The notes under the pieces were generated by a model. That model searched no databases. It was not told the origin of the DNA and saw only the letters and a program-made list of their open reading frames with translations. The translations under genes were made by a program, and so were the position numbers. This document shows, one piece after another, positions 20,800 through 28,585 of a stretch of 64,000 bases of DNA (position 1 is the first letter of the stretch; each line of letters opens with the position of its first letter). The stretch comes from Gnetum montanum (taxonomy: Eukaryota; Streptophyta; Gnetopsida; Gnetales; Gnetaceae), in the NCBI GenBank assembly GCA_015680685.1, contig MNCI01001921.1:152919-216918 (forward strand). Direction: 5' to 3'.

Positions 20800-22334
20800 A
20801 TAGCCTGAAGTATGTTACTTTTGCAAATATGTTAATTTTACTAAAAAATAGGTAATGCCTTCACTTCTTTAATGTAGATATTAAGGCAAGGTAATTCCTC
20901 TCCACTTCATTGTATTTCGCCTCATATGCTATTAATGCATAGCTTAGATAGTACACTGGTATCTCAGATCCATCATCTCATTTCTGACATAACAGTGCTA
21001 CGATAGATGTGTTAGAGGTGGTAAGGTAGATAAGGAAAGGCTTATCCCTCTGTGGTTGGTAAATAATTGGAAGGTGTAGAAGCTCTTTCTTCAGGTCATC
21101 GAAGGCTTGTTGGCACTAAGTTGTCCATTCGAAGTTAACCCATTTCTTTAGAAGATGTTGCATGAGGTGTAACTTGTTAGTTAGCTTTTCTATAAACCTT
21201 CGAATGAACTGTACCCTACCTTGCAAACCACATAATTCTTTAAGGTTTGTAGGAGGTGCCATGTTGACGATGGCCTTAACTTTGTTAGGGTCTACCCGTA
21301 TCTTGGCCTTCAATACTAAAAACCCTAACATGCGTTTGGTTTTCACCCCAAAGAAAAATTTCTTAGGATTGAGGCACAAATCATGCATTTGACAACACTT
21401 GAGGACTACCACTAGATCACATGGGTGATTCTTTGGACTTGACCGCTATATCATCCACGTAGTCGTTTAGTGTTTCTAGGATGTAGTCACTAAAGATGTA
21501 AGTCATAGCTCGTTGGTAGGTTGCTTTGGCGTTCTTGAGCCCAAAAGGCATTATAGTATAATAAAAGGTACCCCATGGGGTCATGAAGGTCATTGTTACT
21601 GATGTTCTAGGTTAATGCAAAATTTGGTTGTAGCTGGAGAAACCATCTATGAAGGATAGCAGAGCATGACCAACCATAGTGTCAATGAGTTGATCGATGC
21701 TCAGTAGTGGGAAATTGTCTTTGATCGTTACCTTGTTTAGATCTCGGAAGTCTATACAGATTCATATTCCTCCCATTTTCTTAGAAAGCACAATGATGTT
21801 GGACACCCATTTTGAGTAATTAACTACATGGATGAAACCAGCTTGGTATAACTTGGTGATTTCATCCCTTACAGATAGTGAAATTTCTAGTTTAACCTTA
21901 CGAGCCTTCTACTTGACTGCCTTCATGCATGGGTCTAGGACGATGTTGTGCTGTATCAGCCTCAGATCCAAACCTGGCATGTTGCCTTATGACCATGCAA
22001 AAACTTTAATGTTGTCTTGTAGAATCTTGGCTACATCTTTGTGCGTCTATGCATCTAGGAGGGAAATAAGTTTTAACATTTTTACTTCCCCCTTGGACAT
22101 GGTCATAGGTGTCTCGATGAGAGGGTCCTTAGTTACATCCCTAGCCTCTAAATCTAGGGTTCAGACTAGATGCTCAGGCCAGTTTGGGGATGTTTCTAAG
22201 GATGCTATGGTGTTAGCTATGGTTGATCCCTAGTTGATTAGGTCTAGGTTCAAATGTCTTGTGAGCTTGCCATGTGGACTTGCTAAAGCTAAAGGTGAAG
22301 CAAGGTCATGATGGATTTCCATTTTTTTCTCAAC
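20800..22334 (-). pseudogene. Decayed reverse transcriptase and first RNase H, Tat-like element
   Basis: The segment opens right after a splice-acceptor-like site at 22335. Readable landmarks in order are KVFAWS and GNMPGLDL (about 22000), KWVSNIIVLSKKMGG, CIDFRDLNKVTIKDNFPL (about 21745), SFIDGFSSYNQI, MPFGLKNAKATYQRAM and the catalytic YVDD (21461-21450). Thumb sequence RMLGFLVLKAKI and a retroviral RNase H remnant follow. Stops are mainly TAG replacing Gln or Trp. Confidence 0.85.
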
Positions 22335-22356
22335 CTGCCAAAATGAAATGAAAGTT
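22335..22356 (-). other. Candidate 3' splice site before RT
   Basis: The minus strand reads TTTCATTTCATTTTGGCAG followed by GTTGAGAAA: a pyrimidine-rich tract ending in CAG at 22337-22335, after which the RT frame begins. Ogre elements are known to splice an intron between protease and RT. I could not identify the matching donor with confidence near 27.7 kb. Confidence 0.55.
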
Positions 22357-22439
22357 TGGTTAAGAGGTACCTGTTCATAGTAATCGTATGTAGTAGAAAT
22401 TTGCAAAGCAGCAATAATGTGTAATTAATAAAGTATGAT

Positions 22440-22850
22440 ACGAAGATTAAGATTCGTCAGTTCAAGGTTATGATGGACTACTAAGACACGAAGATGAAAA
22501 ACTGCTAAGAATGCAAAATTGCCAATGTACAAATGCGAAGTTGCTAGTTTAGTGTCATTGTGAACTACCTAGACATAAAATGAAAAACTACTAGTATACA
22601 AAACAAAAAGTTGCTAATATAAAAGTGCAAAAATGTTAAGGTGAAAATGTGAAATTGTAAATTTAGTATCATTACGGACTATGAATGCATAGAAGAATGA
22701 GATTGCTAGTTTAAGGCCATTTTCGACCGCTAACTAGAGTGAACTATACGCTAGGGGTGCTAGTTTAAGGTCTTTTCGGACTACTAAAGATGAAGCTACA
22801 CTGGGGTTGCTAGTTTAAGGTCTTTTTGGACCACTAACTAGAGATATATA
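22440..22850. repeat. Dispersed short repeats around 22.45-22.85 kb
   Basis: Diverged units of the form gctagtttaaggtcttttcggactactaa are recognisable near 22450, 22545, 22660, 22705, 22765 and 22820. They resemble the units at 18666-18812. No coding frame is visible. They lie between RT and the promoter of the antisense gene. Confidence 0.6.
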
Positions 22851-23031
22851 TATTTTTGTTTTTTGGAAAAGCAAATGTTTAGCTTGAAACGTGCTAAGAT
22901 CTTTCTCCCAGATCTTCCTATGTTAATTGCCAATAGTGCTATGATGTTGTGGTGAGCATGCTACACTGCATGGCATACCATGCATTAAATGGAGAGAGAG
23001 AATGGTAGGATTTCCCTTTTTACCATTCCGG

Positions 23032-23043
23032 CTATAAATAGGG
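23032..23043 (+). promoter_or_regulatory. TATA box of the antisense gene
   Basis: CTATAAATAGGG on the plus strand, about 160 bases before the ATG at 23193. The spacing allows a transcription start near 23065-23075 and a 5' leader of about 120 bases. It faces away from the RT gene, so this gene would have its own promoter, antisense to the retrotransposon. Confidence 0.6.
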
Positions 23044-23856
23044 ATTAACCTTAAGTAAGCTTGTTATCTTCATTGTAACACCGTAGAGCCCGCATTCGAA
23101 GCACATAGCAATTTCAGAGCGTAGAAAAATTGTGCTACCAGAGAGCAAGGTGGTTTTGACATAGTAATGAGGGGAAGTCACCAAGCAGGACGATGGCTCC
23201 AAAGAAAGAACCCACACACTTGGTGCTTGCTAAGGTTGATGAGGTAAATGAAACCATAGGGTGCATGACACAAGCACGTGTCGCGGTGTGGGAGAAGACG
23301 TCGTTGACTCAGTAGGCTGCTATGCTTCTTCTATTTCCTCATGCTTCTGTTATTGTTCTTTTTTTTTCTTCTTTCATTTTTGTGATTCAGTTTTAGTTAT
23401 CTGTGTTTTTTGTCATTACATTGTCATGGTTCTGGCCATTACACCATCGTTGTTACCATTTTGGCCATGGTAGATGTAAAAATGCTACGCCAAAGTTGCA
23501 TGCAAGGTCACCTAGATCACCATCACTGCAGTTGTCATTTCCATAGAGACTTGGATGATTTAGGCTATTTGATTTTTAAATGGCATAGTGTAGGACCCTT
23601 AGAAGGGTTTGGCCATGCATGATGTGGTAGTGTGACACGTGTTCTATCAAATCATAATGTTAATCACTTTTGTTAGGGCTAATTGCTCTATTGCTATGCT
23701 AGGTTATTTTCGGCATGCCATTGCTTTAACATTTTTTGCTACGCTATGTACAAGAAGAGGATTATGCTATGGTATTTGCTAAAATTCTAAGTCTTGCTAC
23801 ACTATGTGCATATTGCACTCAGACATGATGTTAACATTTGCCACTGTGTTATGCAG

Positions 23857-24306
23857 GAGAGTGCTAAGGCCAATTCTAATTATCTTGGAAATTGTAGGGA
23901 TTCTATGCTGCATGAACAAACTAGTGGTCCATGTTCCTCCTCCTCATACACATGTGGGAGATCAGATAGTCTGGTTCAGGGCAGGAGCACAGAAGTTCCT
24001 ACAATTCCTCCTCCAATGCTTCAGTGTGATCATTTGGTCACACCTAGAGGAGGAAGTGGCAACCATCATAATAGAAATCCTATTTCTTGGGGAAAACTGG
24101 GGTATTCTAAGGTATTTGAGGGATGGGACAATCACTAGAGGGTAGGGAGAAGGATCTAGTCAACATCCCTAAAATTTGAGGTTTTTTTCTTGGATTTGCG
24201 ATATGCCTGAGTACAACTGCTACCATTCCTATAACACATTGTTTGTTGCACATCATATAGGAACGTTCTTTCAAAACCCACCAGGAACCATCTACAGCGC
24301 TGGAGG
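23857..24306 (+). pseudogene. Exon 2: FCP1/NIF-like HAD phosphatase domain
   Basis: The exon follows an acceptor (ttatgcag) and ends at a donor (gg|gtaag). In one frame it has a hydrophobic strand ILIILEIVGIL where the family has the catalytic D-x-D; then WFRAGAQKFLQFLL and FSVIIWSHLEEE, matching the family's R-P-G..FL and V-x-I-W-S/T segments; then YNTLFVAHHIGTFFQNPPG, matching the N-T-x-x-V-D-D-S..F..N-P-P segment. FCP1/SCP enzymes dephosphorylate serine in protein tails such as that of RNA polymerase II. Both catalytic Asp positions (E-I-V) and the later D-D (here A-H) are changed, so this copy would be inactive. Stops at 24143 (TAG) and 24170 (TAA). Assignment rests on motif order only. 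Confidence 0.5.
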
Positions 24307-24388
24307 GTAAGTTTTGTATCCATGTTTAGTTGCATTATGTAACGTTTGCTACACTAGCCAAATGTTAATGATATGTTTTTGTTACCAG

Positions 24389-24663
24389 GTTTTACATCAA
24401 CAAGGAAGGGCTTCACGGTGATATGGATGTGTTGACCATAGCACAAGTGGCCCTGCAGGAGTTTTCTTTTGCTGAGAACATGTGTGAAGGTGTAATAGGT
24501 TAATGCGGGGGTGAGTAGCACACCTATCTAGACCTATATCCCAATCTCTATGGTCGATACAAGGAGCTTGGTTGGTTGGATGAGGGATGGGCATCCTTCA
24601 AACCGATCCCCATGGAAGACATCTTGGTTAGTCTTCTACCATACTTGTTACCATACAAACTTG
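24389..24663 (+). pseudogene. Exon 3 of the antisense gene
   Basis: Acceptor ...ttgttaccag, donor g|gtaagc. The frame continues in phase from exon 2 and reads FYINKEGLHGDMDVL, later LYGRYKELGWLDEGWASF and MEDILVSLLPYLLPYKL. Two stops (TAA 24501, TAG 24516) lie close together. The first part could be the tail of the phosphatase-like domain. I recognise no other family. Confidence 0.55.
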
Positions 24664-24760
24664 GTAAGCTAAGTAGTAGGTACAACATGCTCGAGTGTCT
24701 TTACCATTTTTTGTGCTTTTCATGTTTTTATGCTAATTTTTTCTATGGAAATTGTTGTAG

Positions 24761-25375
24761 GGGTAAAGAAATACCAGGTTTATCTTATCTTCCGTGCTCA
24801 TGCATTCCCCCAGCCACTTTCTCAAGGGAAGATCCTTGGGATTAAGCAAGCTTGGGTAATGCATGAGGTCATGGAGGAGGGGGTTCGCTACAACTAGGCT
24901 AGGTTTCTATTTAAAGGCTTGCAAACTGATGTTATGGAACTCCATAGGAAGTAGGAGTCTCATTTAAATGTGCATTATGCCTTTTACATAGCTTGTCTCT
25001 GGCATTTCACGGAGTTTTTGTTGATTCGTGAGAATGGAACCTAGGTAATGAAAAATCGCAACTAGATCTCCAAACCATGGATCTACCAAATCCTTCAGAC
25101 CACCTGGGCCCAAGAACCCCCAGAAGCAGTTGGGGAGTCGTTCTCCATGACGCCTAGGGACCAGGTGGTCTACAACTTTCATGGTCAAGACAATGTAGGA
25201 GAGGCTCCCCCTGATATAGTTGGTAGCATGTCATAGGGGAAAGGTCTCATCATCGAAACTATGGCCAGTAAGTTGCAGTGAAAGAGGCCTCCTTTAGCTA
25301 AGGAAACCCTTCGCACTGAAGAAGAGGAGGGGTGAACACTACGGTTGAAGTTATGCAGGATGAAACCCCCCATTG
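24761..25375 (+). pseudogene. Exon 4 of the antisense gene
   Basis: Begins after gttgtag and ends at g|gtaaat. Its 205 codons carry eight stops: TAG at 24895, 24952, 25042, 25063 and 25234, TGA at 25279 and 25333, and no TAA that I found, so all but possibly one are simple deamination products. Distinctive segments are KYQVYLIFRAHAFPQPLS, AWVMHEVMEEGVRYN, HYAFYIACLWHFTEFLLI and TWAQEPPEAVGESF. No family recognised. Confidence 0.5.
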
Positions 25376-25491
25376 GTAAATGCTTTTGCTTATGTTTATT
25401 CCTTTGCCTATTTTTTCAATTCCTGCTATGCTATGCCATGCTAGATGGCGTAACATAGCGTAGCACCTACTTTAAGCTAACCTACTTTGAG

Positions 25492-25921
25492 CTAATGAAA
25501 ACATGTTTTTGGCTACCAAAAGAAGAAGAGGAAGAAGAAGAAGGTGATGAAGAGATGTTGGCACCCAAGACAGGGGCAAAAAATAAAGACACGAAGGCCC
25601 CAGTCTCAGAGGAAAGGGCCCCAATCAAGAAGGAAAGAGCTCCTACCACTAAAGAAGGGGCTCTTGTTGTTAGGAAAAATCCTTCTGTCGATGAGGAGGA
25701 AATTTTTGAAGATGAAGAGGAGCCTCCTGTGGATGAAGAGAATGTTGGTGCCTCAAAAGAAAAGGCACCAACAAATAAAGAAGAAACCCACATCAACCTC
25801 GAAGGGACTTCTACTAAAAATCCCCTTGCCAAACACAATTTAGCATTGGGAGAACAGACAAGTGCTAAAGGTGCTGTCATTGTTTTGAATCAGAAAGGAG
25901 GGGAACTACAATTAGACGTTG
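25492..25921 (+). pseudogene. Exon 5: acidic/lysine-rich low-complexity segment
   Basis: Open for about 140 codons. It starts after an AG at 25490-25491 and ends at a GTGAGT donor. A run of Glu (PKEEEEEEEGDEE) is followed by Lys/Glu/Thr-rich repeats (APIKKERAPTTKEGA, VDEEEIFEDEEEPPVDEE), which suggests a disordered linker. The join to exon 4 is out of phase as written; slippage in the gaagaagag microsatellite could explain this. Frames on the opposite strand (Ser-rich) are shadows of this repeat. Confidence 0.5.
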
Positions 25922-25988
25922 GTGAGTTGCTCTACCCACAATTGCATCGCACTTCACCTTGATCATTACTGACACATTTATTTGTATG

Positions 25989-26127
25989 AGATACACCAAT
26001 GTTGATGCTACAAGACCCCCTTTGATTCACCTAGAACAATGGGCTGAGACCCCTGACAAGCTTACATTCATGCAAAGGGTCATTGACGACATGATCGATT
26101 GTCTCAAGCAGGTTGATCCTGAAGTGG
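25989..26127 (+). pseudogene. Exon 6 of the antisense gene
   Basis: Short exon reading YTNVDATRPPLIHLEQWAE then KLTFMQRVIDDMIDCLKQ, with a strong donor gtg g|gtaagt at 26128. It joins exon 7 in phase. Its start is uncertain by a few bases because the acceptor phase from exon 5 does not fit exactly. Confidence 0.5.
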
Positions 26128-26230
26128 GTAAGTAGTTATGCTAGGTGCTTTCATGTTGCTACGCTAGAATTCTTGCATTTTCTAACCTTACTATGCTAAT
26201 GTGACTGATGTGCTCTCTATGTGGTGATAG

Positions 26231-27051
26231 CCTTTCAACTCAAATGGGATCCTACATGGCCTTTCAAAGTTGGTGTTGTGCCTACATTCTCTCCTGAAGT
26301 GGCCGAGGTGCCTCGTTGCATATATGATGAGGTGAGAAAATGCACTTTGCACTCGGCACGCTCCTTGTGGGAGTGTAGGTGCATCAATGAAGACTTATGG
26401 AAATGGGTCTATAAGGCTAAGAAAGAGAAGGACAACTTGAGCATCGAAGTGGTAGACCTCAAATTGAGGAATGAATTCCTCATAGCCCATGATACTAATG
26501 GTGGCAACTAGTGCACGGCTATGATAGATTACGCCAGATATTGGACATTCATGTGACAGAACAATGAAGCCATGTGAGAAATCATAGAACAACAAATGCA
26601 AATGGACTTGTTGGCCCAAAAGAGTCAAGATTGGAAAGATTATAGCACCAGGGTTTACGAATGGGGGCAGTCCCAAAAGAACCGTAAGCATATGTATAAA
26701 CTAGAATGTGCCTTCTATCGTAAACTATACAAGGATGCTTCTGTGGAGGCATTTACCTATAAAGCATTCGTAAATGCCATTGGCATTTCTGACGCTTATG
26801 ACAAGTTCAAAGAGTAGGTAAAGGTTACAGATTCTCCTGAATGGGAAGTGGACCTTCCCACAGGCGAGACCGCAACTACCTCCTTTTCTCTAGGACCACC
26901 AAGATGGACGGCCGTCGAAAAGGAGAAAGCTACTGCAAATGCTGAACCAAGCAATAGGCATTGCATGAATATCATAGAAGAGAAGGTTTGGCACTACCTT
27001 GGGCTCAGTTTAGATCAGATTCTTTTCGAGACTGATGTAGGTCCATCTTAG
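26231..27051 (+). pseudogene. Exon 7: long unrecognised segment
   Basis: A single frame of 273 codons between acceptor ggtgatag and a donor gttagt, broken only by TAG at 26509 and 26815 and TGA at 26554 and 26575. The terminal TAG at 27049 would be the usual CAG before a donor. Features: KWDPTWPFKVGVVPTFSPEV, a Lys/Glu/Leu-rich probably helical stretch (KAKKEKDNLSIEVVDLKLRN), QMQMDLLAQKSQDWKDY and YRKLYKDASVEAFTYKAFV. I recognise no family. Confidence 0.6.
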
Positions 27052-27139
27052 GTTAGTGAGTTTTTGCTGTGTTAATGCTTGTGTTCTGTTGTAGCTCGTG
27101 TATGTTGCCCTAGCTGGCTACTTCGTTTTCATAATGTAG

Positions 27140-27265
27140 GCTTTGGATGGTGGCGTAGGTCCTATAGAACATAGGAATGAAGAGGCAATAGGGGACGATG
27201 TAGTTGAAGATGATGCGGAAGCAAATAATGGTGAAGAAGATGATGCAGGTGAAGAGAACCTATGA
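27140..27265 (+). pseudogene. Last exon: acidic C-terminal tail
   Basis: After acceptor cataatgtag the frame reads ALDGGVGPIEHRNEEAIGDD and then a Glu/Asp/Ala-rich tail ending GEENL and TGA at 27263-27265. Phase fits exon 7 exactly. No premature stop. Confidence 0.6.
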
Positions 27266-27432
27266 TAGCATGGGATTTTTTGAAATTTTGAAATTTTGGA
27301 TTTTTGCAAACATTGTTTCAAAGACAAAAGCTTTGAATGAAAAGGGAGAATTTCAAAAAAGGAATTGGTTCTATGCTTACTTATGCATTGCCTACATGCT
27401 GAATTTCATGTTAAACTTTCATTGTTCTATTT

Positions 27433-27602
27433 TAGTTTTAGGCCATTTCGGGCCCTTGCATAGTTTTAGGCCATTTCCGGCCATTGCTAGTTTTAGGCCA
27501 TTTCGAGCCATTGCTGGTTTTAGGTGATTTCTGACCATCACTAGTTTTAGGCCATTTCGGGCTATAGCGTAGCATAGTTTTAGGCCATTTCATGCCATTG
27601 CG
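27433..27602. repeat. 26-33-bp repeat array after the antisense gene, six units
   Basis: Units start near 27433, 27461, 27488, 27514, 27542 and 27575 with the pattern tagttttaggccatttcggg then ccattgc. The fifth unit contains a tagcgtagcatag insertion matching the LTR palindrome family. It lies between the antisense gene's stop codon and the protease end. Confidence 0.8.
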
Positions 27603-27699
27603 TGTTAAAGGGATGATACACTAACGATCTGGAGAATGGCTAACTAGTAACTATTATGGATGCGCAAAACAAAAAGACAGTGAATGTACAAAGGATGGC

Positions 27700-28585
27700 A
27701 ACTAGGCAGGAAGTAATGCGGTTGCTATGCTATGTGTAGCTGCTTCTTGATCCATCGTGGGTTAAGTGAAACATAAGGCCGAGGCACTTTTCTAGGGCCC
27801 TCGTCCACATCATTGTCCCCTGCTTAGAAGTGAAACTCAACCCATGCACTTTCGTTTTGGGACCTAGCTTGTTGAGCCGATTCTTCTATTAGATGGTTAG
27901 TGTGTGTAGAGACAGGTGTTTCATTCTCAAAGGTTATGACCTCTAAATCCTGTTCCATGTCTACATTATTGATTACTTGTGTCTTCACCTCATCACCATG
28001 GATCACCACCTCCTTGCCTATGTAGGGCAGGTGGATCTCCTGGTGTATGGGTGAGGAGACAGCCCTAAGCAAGGCTAACCATGACCTTCTCAAGATCAAG
28101 TTAAACTTGAGCATCTCTTCAACCATGATGAACGTTGCATTCATGGGGAACTGGTCCCCCACTAGAAAATCAATATGGACCATGCCCTTCACCACAACCC
28201 ATGCCCCATTAAATGACTTTAGACATGACATCATTGTGGGCTTGATCTGGTCAACCAAGCCAAGCTTGTCCACAATAGGAAAGGGGATGACGTTCATGGT
28301 AGCCCCATCATTGACATGTACCCTTTGGATCCTATGTTGGCTGATCTGAATTGTGATGAATAGGGGTGTTGTAGTCACCTGACCCCTTTTGGGGTCTTCC
28401 CTAATGGAGTTATCATAGAAAGTTAGTTGGGATGGCTTTGGCTCTACAGGTGTAGAAGGAAGCATAACTGAGTCGATTGCTTCCTCTTCTGTTGGCATGT
28501 TCTTGTCGACTAGAATCGTCGTTAACATGCATATCAGAGCCTCACGATGTGGGAAAAATGCCATGATTAGGTCGTACAAACTCAT
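27700..28585 (-). pseudogene. Aspartic protease region, Tat-like element
   Basis: This is the longest open stretch of the window (28585-27824). Landmarks: FITIQISQHRIQRVHVNDGA, giving an Asp-Gly-Ala active site (about 28305) followed by TMNVIPFPIVDKLGL; then FNLILRRSWLALLRAVSS and HLPYIGKEVVIHGDE, typical of the protease end and linker in Tat elements. After TAA at 27826 the frame continues with PRPYVSLNPRWIKKQL before similarity ends near 27730, where the interruption begins. Confidence 0.83.

Larger units (their letters stand above)
23193..27265 (+). pseudogene. Spliced antisense gene with FCP1-like domain
   Basis: Gene-like unit of about eight exons inside the Tat-like element, opposite to its retroviral genes. 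Visible: TATA box at 23032, ATG at 23193 in the context gacgATGGCT (protein begins MAPKKEPTHLV), and GT-AG introns at 24307-24388, 24664-24760, 25376 to about 25491, about 25922-25988, 26128-26230 and 27052-27139. Four of these junctions keep the reading frame exactly. The last exon ends at TGA 27265 after an acidic tail. The spliced product would be roughly 950-1000 residues. About 17 premature stops (11 TAG, 4 TGA, 2 TAA by hand count) indicate decay after insertion. One exon resembles FCP1/NIF-type HAD phosphatases; the rest is unrecognised. It may be a captured host gene or an element-specific antisense ORF, such antisense ORFs being known in Tat elements. The end of exon 1 and the joins at exons 4/5 and 5/6 are uncertain. 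Confidence 0.65.

Noticed and set aside
23804-24145. Reading exon 2 as a stand-alone membrane protein because of its hydrophobic runs
   Set aside because: The hydrophobic strands fit beta-strands of a HAD fold in order, and splice signals place it inside a longer gene.
25482-25880. Minus-strand serine-rich open frame of 132 codons
   Set aside because: It is the reverse of the glutamate-rich exon 5; the plus strand has the splice signals and phase context.
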